The position numbers and the translations under genes are program-made. Shown piece by piece: positions 33,162-42,009 of a DNA stretch of 64,000 nt (position 1 is its first letter; each line of letters opens with the position of its first letter). The stretch is from Streptomyces camelliae (GTDB taxonomy: Bacteria > Actinomycetota > Actinomycetes > Streptomycetales > Streptomycetaceae). The stretch spans positions 7,192,001-7,256,000 of the forward strand of contig NZ_CP115300.1 in NCBI RefSeq assembly GCF_027625935.1, read 5' to 3'. The notes beneath the pieces are model-generated. The model ran no database searches and was not told the origin of the DNA. It saw nothing but the letters and a program-made list of their open reading frames with translations.

Positions 33162-35393
33162 GTGTCCCGCACCGCCCTGCGAATCTGCCCCCTGTGCGAG
33201 GCCACCTGCGGGCTGACCCTCACCATCGAGGGCACCCGGGTCACCGGTGCCCGCGGTGACCGCGAGGACGTCTTCAGCAAGGGCTTCATCTGCCCCAAGG
33301 GCGCCTCCTTCGGGGCCGTCGACGGCGACCCCGACCGGCTGCGCACCCCGCTCGTCCGGGAGAACGGTCGTCTGCGCGAGGCGAGTTGGCAGGAGGCCTT
33401 CGACGCGGTGGCCGCGGGGCTCCGCCCGGTCGTGGAGGGGCACGGCCCCGACGCCGTCGGCGTGGTCCTCGGCAATCCCAACGTCCACACCGTGGCCGGC
33501 GCCCTCTATCCGCCGGTCCTGATCGCCGCCCTGCGCACCCGCAGCCTGTTCACCGCCTCCACGGTCGACCAGATGCCCAAGCACGTCTCCAGCGGGCTGC
33601 TCTTCGGTGACGCCTACGCCATCCCGGTGCCCGACCTGGACCGCACCGACCATCTGCTCCTCATCGGCGCCAACCCGCTGGAGTCCAACGGCAGTCTGTG
33701 CACCGCCCCCGACTTCCCGGGCAAGCTCAAGGCGCTCAAGGCCCGCGGCGGACACCTGACCGTGGTGGACCCGCGCCGCACCCGCACGGCGAAACTCGCC
33801 GACCGGCACCTGGCGATCCGGCCCGGCACCGACGCCCTGCTGCTCGCCGCGATGGCGCACACCCTCTTCGCGGAGGACCTGGCCGACCTCGCGCACCTCG
33901 CCCCGCACGTCACGGACGTCGCCGAACTCCGGGACGCACTCGGCGACTTCACGCCCGAAGCCGTGTCCGAGGCCTGTGACCTCGACGCGGACCTCATCCG
34001 CACCCTCGCCCGCGAACTGGCCGCCGCCCCCACCGCAGCCGTCTACGCCCGCATCGGCAGCTGCACCGTCCCGCACGGCACCCTGGCGAGCTGGCTGGTC
34101 GACGTGCTCAACATCCTCACCGGCAACCTCGACCGGCCCGGTGGCGCCCTCTTCCCGCAGGCCGCCACCGACAAGACCCCGCGCCCGGCGGGCCCCGGCC
34201 GCGGCTTCACCCTCGGCCGCTGGCACTCCCGGGTACGGCACCTTCCCGAGGCAAAGGGCGAGTTGCCGCTGTCCGCGCTGGCGGAGGAGATCGACGCCGC
34301 CACCGACCGGGGCGAACCGGTCCGCGCGCTGATCGCCGTCGCCGCCAACCCGGTGCTGTCCGCACCTGACGGCGACCGCCTCGACAAGGCCCTGGAGTCC
34401 CTGGACTTCATGGTCAGCGTCGACCCGTACCTCAACGAGACCTCGCGCCACGCCCACGTCGTGCTGCCCCCGCCCCCGCCGTCCCAGAGCCCGCACCACG
34501 ACTTCGCCTTCAACACCCTCGCCGTGCGCAACCAGGTCCGCTACACCCGCCCAGCCGTCCCGCTGGAGCCCGGCCGCATGGCCGAGAGCGAGATCCTCGC
34601 CCGGCTGATCCTCGCGGCCACCGGCATGCACGGCGCCGACCCGGCAGCGGTGGACACCATGGTCATCGAGCAGACCCTCGGCAAGGCCGTACAGGAGGAG
34701 CACTCGCCCGTGTACGGCCGTGACCCGAAGGAACTCGCGGCCCGGCTCACCGGCGAGAGCGGCCCCGAGCGCAGGCTGGACATGATGCTGCGCCTCGGCC
34801 CCTACGGCGACGGCTTCGGCGTACGGCCCGACGGGCTGAGCCTCGCCGAGCTGCTCGCCCACCCGCACGGCATCGACCTCGGCCCGCTGCGCCCCCGGCT
34901 GCCGCAGCCGCTGAAGACCCGCAGCGGCAAGGTCGAGCTGCTGCCCGGGCCGATCGCCGCCGACCTGCCCCGGCTCCGCGCGGCGCTGCGCGAACGCCCC
35001 GCCGGACTGGTCCTCGTCGGCCGCCGCCATCTGCGCTCCAACAACAGCTGGATGCACAACGTGCCCGCCCTCACCGGCGGCTCCAACCGCTGCACCCTGC
35101 ACATCCACCCCGAGGACGCGGCCCGGCTCGGCGTCCGGGACGGGGCGGACGTACGCGTCAAGGGCGCCGGGGGAGAGGTGGTGGCCCCCGCCGAGGTCAC
35201 CGACGGGGTCCGGCCCGGGGTGGTGAGCCTGCCGCACGGCTGGGGCCACGACCGCCCCGGCACCCGCCTCGGGCACGCCTCCGGCAGCCCCGGCGTCAAC
35301 GTCAACCAGCTCCTCGACGGCAGCCAACTCGACCCGCTGTCCGGCAACGCTGTCCTGAACGGCATCCCCGTCCAGCTCACCGCAAGCCTGTGA
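33162..35393 (+). CDS. molybdopterin oxidoreductase with N-terminal 4Fe-4S site
   Basis: 743 residues of the DMSO reductase superfamily. Cys9, Cys12, Cys16 and Cys44 form the N-terminal 4Fe-4S motif. The bis-MGD domains follow (DAVGVVLGNPNVHT, LLLIGANPLESNGS, VVDPRRTRTAKLAD, ANPVLSAPDGDRLD, the late RSNNSWMHNVPALTGG and LPHGWGHDRPG). No Tat signal is seen, so it is cytoplasmic. Streptomycetes carry such orphan enzymes near formate dehydrogenase or nitrate reductase homologues; substrate not assignable. GTG start has GGGAGG eight bases upstream. Confidence 0.9.
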   Translation: MSRTALRICPLCEATCGLTLTIEGTRVTGARGDREDVFSKGFICPKGASFGAVDGDPDRLRTPLVRENGRLREASWQEAFDAVAAGLRPVVEGHGPDAVGVVLGNPNVHTVAGALYPPVLIAALRTRSLFTASTVDQMPKHVSSGLLFGDAYAIPVPDLDRTDHLLLIGANPLESNGSLCTAPDFPGKLKALKARGGHLTVVDPRRTRTAKLADRHLAIRPGTDALLLAAMAHTLFAEDLADLAHLAPHVTDVAELRDALGDFTPEAVSEACDLDADLIRTLARELAAAPTAAVYARIGSCTVPHGTLASWLVDVLNILTGNLDRPGGALFPQAATDKTPRPAGPGRGFTLGRWHSRVRHLPEAKGELPLSALAEEIDAATDRGEPVRALIAVAANPVLSAPDGDRLDKALESLDFMVSVDPYLNETSRHAHVVLPPPPPSQSPHHDFAFNTLAVRNQVRYTRPAVPLEPGRMAESEILARLILAATGMHGADPAAVDTMVIEQTLGKAVQEEHSPVYGRDPKELAARLTGESGPERRLDMMLRLGPYGDGFGVRPDGLSLAELLAHPHGIDLGPLRPRLPQPLKTRSGKVELLPGPIAADLPRLRAALRERPAGLVLVGRRHLRSNNSWMHNVPALTGGSNRCTLHIHPEDAARLGVRDGADVRVKGAGGEVVAPAEVTDGVRPGVVSLPHGWGHDRPGTRLGHASGSPGVNVNQLLDGSQLDPLSGNAVLNGIPVQLTASL

Positions 35394-35451
35394 CCTGGAA
35401 TTTTGCGCTTATTGCTCGCACGTCAACGTCTTGTTAACGCCGTTTGAACGG

Positions 35452-35509
35452 ACCTAACGTCATCGCACCGCCGACCCCCAGGTGGGATGTTCAAGGGCGA
35501 ACGTTAGGT
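35452..35509. promoter_or_regulatory. long-spaced inverted repeat before the citrate transporter
   Basis: Perfect 9-base arms ACCTAACGT (35452-35460) and ACGTTAGGT (35501-35509), the right one ending 8 bases before the ATG. A smaller palindrome CCGTTTGAACGG lies just left at 35440-35451. Either a leader RNA stem that would cover the start region or two operator halves for looping. Confidence 0.5.
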
Positions 35510-35517
35510 ATCCACTC

Positions 35518-36900
35518 ATGCTCACCATCCTCGGCTTCGCCATGATCGCGACCTTCCTGGTCCTGATCATGCTGAAGAAGATGTCGCCGATCGCGGCGCT
35601 CGTGCTGATCCCCGCACTCTTCTGTGTGTTCGTCGGCAAGGGCGCCCAGCTCGGCGACTACGTCATCGACGGAGTCACCAGCCTCGCGCCCACCGCGGCG
35701 ATGCTCATGTTCGCGATCGTCTACTTCGGTGTGATGATCGACGTCGGCCTCTTCGACCCGATCGTGCGGGGCATCCTGAGGTTCTGCAAGGCCGATCCGC
35801 TGCGCATCGTCGTCGGTACGGCGGTCCTCGCCGGGATCGTCTCCCTGGACGGCGACGGCTCCACCACCTTCATGATCACTGTCTCGGCGATGTACCCGCT
35901 GTACAAGCGCCTGAAGATGTCCCTGGTCGTGATGACCGGTGTGGCCGCCATGGCCAACGGCGTGATGAACACGCTGCCGTGGGGCGGCCCGACCGCCCGT
36001 GCCGCGACCGCGCTGAAGGTCGACGCGAGCGACATCTTCGTGCCGATGATTCCGGCGCTGGCCATGGGCCTGCTGTTCGTCCTGGTCCTCTCGTACGTCC
36101 TCGGCCGCCGCGAACGCAAGCGGCTCGGCGTCCTCACGCTGGACGAGGTCCTGGTGGAGGAGAGGGAGTCCGTGCTCGTCGGCGCCGGCGCCGACACGTC
36201 GCGGGCACACACCGGGGGTTCGGCCTCCGGCGCCGGTCTGCCCGAGGAGCCCGAGGGCTTCCGGGGACTCGACCCCCACCGTGCGACGCTCCGCCCCAGG
36301 CTGTACTGGTTCAACGCGCTGCTCACCGTCACCCTGCTCACCGCCATGATCATGGAGTGGCTGCCGATCCCGGTGCTGTTCCTGCTCGGCGCCGCCCTCG
36401 CCCTGACCGTCAACTTCCCCCGGATGCCCGACCAGAAGGCCCGGATCGCCGCCCACGCCGAGAACGTCCTCAACGTCTCCGGCATGGTCTTCGCCGCCGC
36501 CGTCTTCACCGGCGTCCTGCAGGGCACCGGCATGGTCGACCACATGGCGAAGTGGCTGGTGGACGGCATCCCCGCCGGCATGGGCCCGCACATGGCCCTC
36601 GTCACCGGTGTGCTGAGCATCCCGCTCACGTACTTCATGTCCAACGACGGCTTCTACTTCGGCATCCTTCCGGTGCTCGCCGAGGCCGGCCAGGCACACG
36701 GCGTGTCCACGCTGGAGATCGCCCGCGCCTCGATCATCGGCCAGCCCCTGCACATGTCCAGCCCGCTCGTCCCGGCCGTCTACGTCCTGGTCGGCATGGC
36801 CAAGGTGGAGTTCGGCGACCACACCCGGTTCGTGGTCAAGTGGGCCGCCCTGACATCGCTGGTCGTGCTCGGGGCAGGAATCCTCTTCGGCATCATCTGA
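35518..36900 (+). CDS. CitMHS family metal-citrate transporter
   Basis: 460 residues, about 12 hydrophobic helices. N-terminal LTILGFAMIATFLVLIMLKK, DGVTSLAPTAAMLMFAIVYF, the conserved LDGDGSTTFMITVSAMYPLY, MNTLPWGGPTARAA, SNDGFYFGILPVL and GQPLHMSSPLVPAVYVL match CitM/CitH symporters that import citrate bound to Mg2+ or Ca2+. The central cytoplasmic loop (about residues 200-265) is long and acidic. It precedes the MFS gene by 22 bases. Confidence 0.95.
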   Translation: MLTILGFAMIATFLVLIMLKKMSPIAALVLIPALFCVFVGKGAQLGDYVIDGVTSLAPTAAMLMFAIVYFGVMIDVGLFDPIVRGILRFCKADPLRIVVGTAVLAGIVSLDGDGSTTFMITVSAMYPLYKRLKMSLVVMTGVAAMANGVMNTLPWGGPTARAATALKVDASDIFVPMIPALAMGLLFVLVLSYVLGRRERKRLGVLTLDEVLVEERESVLVGAGADTSRAHTGGSASGAGLPEEPEGFRGLDPHRATLRPRLYWFNALLTVTLLTAMIMEWLPIPVLFLLGAALALTVNFPRMPDQKARIAAHAENVLNVSGMVFAAAVFTGVLQGTGMVDHMAKWLVDGIPAGMGPHMALVTGVLSIPLTYFMSNDGFYFGILPVLAEAGQAHGVSTLEIARASIIGQPLHMSSPLVPAVYVLVGMAKVEFGDHTRFVVKWAALTSLVVLGAGILFGII

Positions 36901-36922
36901 ACCTCCAGGAAGGGAACGGTCC

Positions 36923-38161
36923 ATGGCGCCCGGTGGGAACCGCGGCTGGCTGCTGCGCCTCGTCCTCGCCTTCGGCTTCGCGCAGGGGGCGGTGTCGATG
37001 GCCCGGCCCGCCGTCTCCTACCGGGCCCTCGCGCTCGGCGCCGACGAGCGGGCGGTGGGTGTCATCGCCGGCGTGTACGCCCTGCTGCCCCTCTTCGCCG
37101 CCGTACCGCTCGGCCGGCGTACCGACCACGGCCGGTGCGCGCCCCTGCTCCCGGCGGGCGTGGTCCTCATCTCCGGCGGCTGTGCGCTCAGTGGAGTGGT
37201 GAACTCCCTCTGGGCGATGGCCGTCTGGAGCGGGGTGATGGGCCTCGGCCACCTCTGCTTCGTCATCGGCGCCCAGTCGCTCGTCGCCCGCCAGTCCGCG
37301 CCGCACGAGCAGGACCGCAACTTCGGCCACTTCACCATCGGCGCATCCCTGGGCCAACTCCTCGGCCCGGTGGCCGCCGGCGCGTTGATCAGCGGCCCCG
37401 ACATGGCAGGCAGCAGCGCCGGCGCCCTCGTGGCGGCGGGCGCGGGGGCGGCCGTCGCCTTCACCTCGCTGTGGCGCATCGAGGACCGTACGACGGTCAC
37501 GTCCCGCGCCCCGCAAGGCGACCGGGTCCCGGTCGGCCGCATCCTGGGCGCCCGGGGCGTCCCCGCGGGCATGCTGATCAGTCTGTCGGTCCTCTCCGCC
37601 ACGGACGTCCTCACCGCGTACCTCCCCGTCGTCGGCGAACACCGCGGCATCGCCCCGTCGCTGATCGGCGTACTGCTGAGCCTGCGCGCCGGGGCGACGA
37701 TCGCCTGCCGCCTGGTCCTCACCCCGCTGCTCCGGCTGCTGGGCCGGCCCGCGCTGCTCACCGTGACCTGCTTCCTGGCGGCGGTGCTGTGCGCCGGGAT
37801 CGCCCTTCCCGTGCCGGTGTGGGCACTTGGCGTACTCCTCACGCTGCTCGGCTTCTGCCTCGGGGTGGGCCAGCCGCTGTCGATGACGACCGTGGTGCAG
37901 GCCGCGCCCGATGAGGCCCGCTCCACCGCGCTCGCCCTGCGGCTGACCGGCAACCGGCTCGGCCAGGTCGCCGCCCCGGCCGCCGCCGGTCTGGTCGCCG
38001 GGGTGGCGGGTGTGGCGGCGCCGTTCGTGATGCTGGGGGCGTTGCTGCTGGTGTCGGCGGGGGTGGCGGTCCGGTCGCGGACGCCGGGGGAGGGGCGGGA
38101 GGCGGTGGCGGGGGCACGGTGGAGGGCGCGATCGCCGTTGAGCCGGAAGGGCGATATCTGA
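36923..38161 (+). CDS. MFS transporter
   Basis: 412 residues with 12 helices. The loop 2-3 motif is present as PLGRRTDHGR, and N-terminal ARPAVSYRALALGADERAVG is typical of DHA-type drug or metabolite carriers. AGGAAGGG just upstream of ATG 36923 is a good RBS, and the 22-base gap suggests co-transcription with the citrate transporter. Direction and substrate unknown. Confidence 0.9.
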   Translation: MAPGGNRGWLLRLVLAFGFAQGAVSMARPAVSYRALALGADERAVGVIAGVYALLPLFAAVPLGRRTDHGRCAPLLPAGVVLISGGCALSGVVNSLWAMAVWSGVMGLGHLCFVIGAQSLVARQSAPHEQDRNFGHFTIGASLGQLLGPVAAGALISGPDMAGSSAGALVAAGAGAAVAFTSLWRIEDRTTVTSRAPQGDRVPVGRILGARGVPAGMLISLSVLSATDVLTAYLPVVGEHRGIAPSLIGVLLSLRAGATIACRLVLTPLLRLLGRPALLTVTCFLAAVLCAGIALPVPVWALGVLLTLLGFCLGVGQPLSMTTVVQAAPDEARSTALALRLTGNRLGQVAAPAAAGLVAGVAGVAAPFVMLGALLLVSAGVAVRSRTPGEGREAVAGARWRARSPLSRKGDI

Positions 38162-38257
38162 GGACGCGCGGTGCCGCTTCCGGGCGAAGGATGCGTAGGT
38201 GACACAGAGTCAGGTAACGCAACTTGTATGTAAATCGCCCGATTCGGAGTGTGGTTC

Positions 38258-38827
38258 ATGCCGACGCCGTCCCTGCCCCGTCGCGCCGCCGCCTGGTCGG
38301 CCCTCACCCTCGCGGGAACCGTCTTTCTGGGCGGACCGGCCGTGGCCGCGCCGCCCGGTGCCAACGGAGACGTCAAGATCCACGTGGTGGGTACGGTGAG
38401 CGCCGCGCATCTCAACCAGCCGAAGGTCTGCCGCTTCTACCTCGACGCGGTCAACTTCGACCCGAACCAGCAGATCACCTGGACCATCGCACCGCAGCCG
38501 GCGTCCGCCGTCGGTACCTCGCTCTCCGGCGCCCTCACCCTGCCCACGGGCACCGCGACCACGGCCAACCTGATGCTGCCCAGCGGCCAGTACAAGCTGA
38601 CCTGGACCGTCGTGGGCGTCACCGGGGCGGGCAAGCACAAGGTCTTCAAGGTCGACTGCCCGAGCGCCCCGGGCGGCAGGCCGAACGGCGGCCCGCCGGC
38701 CGGCGCCGGCGGCCTGGCCCGCACCGAGGCCTTCACCCCGGTCATCGGCGCCGCCGCCGTGGGCCTGGCCGCCGTCGGCACAGCGGTCTGGTTCCGCCTC
38801 CGCCGCCGCTCGCATGGTGCCGCGTAA
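38258..38827 (+). CDS. secreted protein with sortase-type C-terminal signal (LARTE)
   Basis: 189 residues. A signal peptide ends near AVA|APPG (residue 30), the mature domain is short and beta-rich with one Cys pair (Cys58, Cys134), and a Gly/Pro-rich linker leads to LARTE at 153-157. A 19-residue hydrophobic helix and RLRRRSHGAA follow. That order (LxxTx, helix, basic tail) is a sorting signal for a sortase, although Glu replaces the usual Gly. The class F sortase gene starts before this gene's stop, which supports an enzyme-substrate pair. Function of the mature domain unknown. Confidence 0.7.
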   Translation: MPTPSLPRRAAAWSALTLAGTVFLGGPAVAAPPGANGDVKIHVVGTVSAAHLNQPKVCRFYLDAVNFDPNQQITWTIAPQPASAVGTSLSGALTLPTGTATTANLMLPSGQYKLTWTVVGVTGAGKHKVFKVDCPSAPGGRPNGGPPAGAGGLARTEAFTPVIGAAAVGLAAVGTAVWFRLRRRSHGAA

Positions 38828-40313
38828 CCACCCTCGCAGGCCCTCGCCACCCCCGCGCCCGGACGCCCCACCCGACCCGGGGTCACCGACCGACTCCCCC
38901 GGCCCGCCCGGCCTCGACCGCCCGGCCGACTCGGGGCCCTTGGCCGGCTCCGGCGGACCGCCCGGCCGGGCGGGCTCGGGCCGGCGGGGTGACTCGGCCC
39001 CGCGCAGCGCTGTGGCTCCGCCTACGGCTGCGCGTGTGGCCGCTTCTGGCTGGGCCGCCGTCTCCGTCCGGTCTGGTGCCTCTGGTCGAGTCGGCGCGCC
39101 CGCCCGTGACGGCGCGCCCGCCCGTGACGGCGCGCCCGCCCGTGACGGCGCGGCCGTCCGGGCTGGCGCCTCCGTCCGGGCCGACGCAGCTGGTAGGGGC
39201 GAGGCAGCTGGTAGGGGCGAGGCGCCCGCGCGGGGTGCCGAGTCCGGGCTTGGCGTCGTGGCCGGGCGCGCTGCCGTGGCCGGTCGGGGTGCCGTGGCCG
39301 GGCGGGGTGCCGGGGCCGGGCGGCGTGGGGTTTCCGGGCGTGCGGCAGGGGGTGGTCGGGGTGCCGGTGCCCGGCGTGGCGCGTCTGTCGGCCGTGGTGC
39401 CGTTGCTGCACGGAGGCCGGTCCCCGGGGCCGGGTTCGGGGGGCGTACAGGCTCCGGCCCGGGGCTCGGCTCACTGCCGCAGCGCGGCCGTGGCGCCGGG
39501 CGTACCGTCCCGCCCCGGGTACGGCCCACCCGGCGGCCGTGGCGTCGGAGCCGTGGCTACCGGTTGCTGCGTACGGTCGCCGTGGCCGTCGTCCTGTTGA
39601 CCGGCGGTGTCCGGTGTGCGGGCGCCGGCGGTGGACCTGCCGTCGACCAGGCCGCTCCCGGCGCCGGTGGCATCGGTGCGGATGCCCGGGGTGGTCAACT
39701 CCCGCCGGAAGCACGGCGGGAGGGCTCCACGCCCCCGGCGTCGACCGGGACCCCGGCCGGGCAGCCGCACGCCACCCCCGCCGGGCCGGTGAGCCGCGCC
39801 CCGGCCGCGTCCTTCCCCTCCTCGGTCGCCCCCGCCCCCCTGCCCCCCTCCCGCGCCACCTCACTCGCCATCCCCTACCTGAGCGTGCACGCCCCCGTGA
39901 TGGGCCTGGACCTGGACCGTGACCACCGGATGACCGCGCCGCCCGACGACAACCCCAAGCTGGTGGGCTGGTACCAGGGCGGACCCGCGCCGGGTGGGGC
40001 GGGGACCGCTGTGGCCGTCGGGCATCTGGACACGGACAGCGGACCCGCGGTCTTCTCGGGGCTGTCCCAGCTGACCGCCGGGCGCCTGATCGAGGTGCGG
40101 CGGGCGGACGGCCGTACCGCCGTGTACCGCGTCGACGCCGTCCGCACCTTCGAGAAGGCGCACTTCCCTGACCGCGAGGTCTACGGCGACCGGGGCCGTC
40201 CCGAACTCCGGCTGATCACCTGCGGCGGCGCCTATCACCGGCGGACCGGCTACGCCGGCAACGTGGTCGTCTTCGCCCACCTCACCGCCGTCCGCGAACC
40301 GGGCAGAGCCTGA
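38814..40313 (+). CDS. class F sortase with long low-complexity N-terminal extension
   Basis: 499 residues as read from ATG 38814, but class F sortases are normally about 210-250. Residues 1-245 are Arg/Gly/Ala/Pro-rich and repetitive. The signal anchor is about 250-270. The catalytic barrel holds His404 (AVGHLDTDSG), Cys470 (LRLITCGG) and a following Arg near 477. It cleaves a sorting signal and joins the product to the cell wall or a nucleophile. No good alternative start was found close to the anchor, so the extension may be real; the true start remains open. Confidence 0.75.
   Translation: MVPRNHPRRPSPPPRPDAPPDPGSPTDSPGPPGLDRPADSGPLAGSGGPPGRAGSGRRGDSAPRSAVAPPTAARVAASGWAAVSVRSGASGRVGAPARDGAPARDGAPARDGAAVRAGASVRADAAGRGEAAGRGEAPARGAESGLGVVAGRAAVAGRGAVAGRGAGAGRRGVSGRAAGGGRGAGARRGASVGRGAVAARRPVPGAGFGGRTGSGPGLGSLPQRGRGAGRTVPPRVRPTRRPWRRSRGYRLLRTVAVAVVLLTGGVRCAGAGGGPAVDQAAPGAGGIGADARGGQLPPEARREGSTPPASTGTPAGQPHATPAGPVSRAPAASFPSSVAPAPLPPSRATSLAIPYLSVHAPVMGLDLDRDHRMTAPPDDNPKLVGWYQGGPAPGGAGTAVAVGHLDTDSGPAVFSGLSQLTAGRLIEVRRADGRTAVYRVDAVRTFEKAHFPDREVYGDRGRPELRLITCGGAYHRRTGYAGNVVVFAHLTAVREPGRA
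39093..39146 (+). repeat. three 18-base repeats in the sortase N-terminal extension
   Basis: GGCGCGCCCGCCCGTGAC occurs three times in direct succession, in frame, encoding GAPARD each time. A second imperfect pair (GTAGGGGCGAGGCAGCTG) lies near 39190-39225. Confidence 0.9.
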
Positions 40314-40531
40314 GTCCGCCGTCCGCGATGTGGGAACTGCGGCGGCCGTCGGCTGAATCCGCGCTTCCGCTTCCGCTCCCCACCTGCCCCGCCGTTCCCG
40401 CCGGCCCCGGGTGTCTTCCCCCGGCCGGGCACATTCCGTTAACTTCCGTGACCCACAGGCCCCGTACGACCGCGCGGGGCGTTCGGACCACGGAGCAGCG
40501 GCGCTCCGGACAGCCCCCGGGGGCGGCAGGC

Positions 40532-41896
40532 ATGACACGCGCCATCTCACTGCACGACGTGAGCAAGTCCTACACACGCGGCACGCGCGTGGTCGACGGG
40601 CTCTCGCTGGACATCGCACCGGGGGAGTTCCTGGTCCTGCTCGGCCCCTCCGGCTGCGGCAAGTCCACCGTGCTGCGGATGATCGCCGGTCTGGAGGAGA
40701 TCGACGAGGGCGAGCTGCTGCTCGACGGGGAGCGCGCCAACGACTGGCAGCCCGCCGCCCGGGACATCGCCATGGTGTTCCAGAACTTCGCCCTCTACCC
40801 GAGCATGACCAGCCGCGACAACATCGGCTTCCCGCTGCGCATCGAGGACCGCGGCGCCGACCCCGGCCCGCGCGTCACCGCCACCGCCCGCATGCTGGGC
40901 GTGGAAGACCTGCTCGACCGTTATCCGAGCCAGCTCTCCGGCGGTGAGCGGCAGCGGATCGCCATGGGCCGGGCCATCGCCCGGCACGCCTCGGCCTTCC
41001 TGATGGACGAGCCGCTGTCCAACCTGGACGCCAAGCTCCGTAACCGGCTGCGTGCCGAGATAGCCCAGCTCACCCGGGAGTTGGGGGTCACCACGGTGTA
41101 CGTCACCCACGACCAGGCCGAGGCGATGTCTCTCGGCGACCGGGTCGCCGTACTGCGTGGCGGGGTGCTCCAGCAGGTCGGCACCCCGCGCGAGGTCTAC
41201 GCACTGCCCCGCAACGTCTTCGTCGCCGCCTTCATCGGCGTCCCGCGCATCAATCTGCTCCAGGGCGTGGTCCGCGCCCCGCTGGACGGCGCCATGACCA
41301 TCGGCCTGGGCAAGCAGGCCCTGCGGCTGCCCGAACCGCTCTCCCTGGACCACCGGCTGCTGCGGGTGCAGCAGGGCCGCGAGGTCATCGTCGGACTGCG
41401 CTCGGAGGTGGTCCGCATCGCCGACCGGGACTCGGCCCGGCCGGGGGAGGCGTTGATCACCGGGCTGGTCGAGCATGTCGAGTTCCAGGGGCACGAGATC
41501 CTCGTCCACTTCAACACCGGTTCGCGGCCCGCCGTCGTACCCGAACTGGAGGCCCCGCGCCCGGCCGCCCGGCCCCCGCGCCGGCGCAGGAGGGAGGGGC
41601 CGGGCATGCTGGACCGGCTGCGGGGGCGGGCGGGGGCGGCCCTGCGGGCCGGACCGGTCGTCGTCCTGGAGGACCTGGAGGACCCGGAAGACCCGCCGGG
41701 GAGCCCGGCGTCCGACACCGCGCCGTCCGGTGTGCGCCTTCCCGGTGACCTGGTGGTGCGCACCACACCGGACGTCCGGCTGCACCACGGCATGCAGGTC
41801 CCGCTGCTCGTCGACCTCGACCGCGTCTTCGTCTTCGACCAGGACGGCGACCGCATCTGCCCGTCCCCCGACCGGCTGCCCGACCTGGACGCGTGA
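40532..41896 (+). CDS. MsiK/UgpC-type ABC sugar-transport ATPase with C-terminal insertion
   Basis: 454 residues. Walker [10 protein letters not shown], signature [16 protein letters not shown] and Walker [13 protein letters not shown] are intact; the C-terminal TOBE/MalK domain ([16 protein letters not shown]) is split by a Pro/Arg/Asp-rich insert of about 65 residues starting [16 protein letters not shown]. MsiK proteins energise several sugar importers at once; no permease or binding protein is nearby. ATG 40532 is chosen as the first codon before the ABC fold. Confidence 0.87.
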   Translation: MTRAISLHDVSKSYTRGTRVVDGLSLDIAPGEFLVLLGPSGCGKSTVLRMIAGLEEIDEGELLLDGERANDWQPAARDIAMVFQNFALYPSMTSRDNIGFPLRIEDRGADPGPRVTATARMLGVEDLLDRYPSQLSGGERQRIAMGRAIARHASAFLMDEPLSNLDAKLRNRLRAEIAQLTRELGVTTVYVTHDQAEAMSLGDRVAVLRGGVLQQVGTPREVYALPRNVFVAAFIGVPRINLLQGVVRAPLDGAMTIGLGKQALRLPEPLSLDHRLLRVQQGREVIVGLRSEVVRIADRDSARPGEALITGLVEHVEFQGHEILVHFNTGSRPAVVPELEAPRPAARPPRRRRREGPGMLDRLRGRAGAALRAGPVVVLEDLEDPEDPPGSPASDTAPSGVRLPGDLVVRTTPDVRLHHGMQVPLLVDLDRVFVFDQDGDRICPSPDRLPDLDA

Positions 41897-41952
41897 GCAC
41901 CGGCCCGCCCGGCGATGATGTCCGGCGACGGCCGGCAATCTGTGGCGCGGGA

Positions 41953-41971
41953 AAACTAACGCCGCTAGTTT
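41953..41971. promoter_or_regulatory. operator class A (upstream of ALDH)
   Basis: AAACTAACGCCGCTAGTTT: 19 bases with arms AAACTARC/GCTAGTTT and one mismatch. It matches in length, spacing and arms the site at 46000-46018 next to the TetR gene, so the same repressor probably controls the aldehyde/alcohol dehydrogenase pair. Confidence 0.7.
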
Positions 41972-42009
41972 GTGTGCCGGACGACGCGGATCCGCCGGGA
42001 GGAAACAGC

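Noticed and set aside
32415..35327. 970-codon open frame on the minus strand
   Set aside because: Antisense to the TetR and molybdopterin oxidoreductase genes, which have complete family motifs. The antisense product is Gly/Ala/Asp-rich noise.
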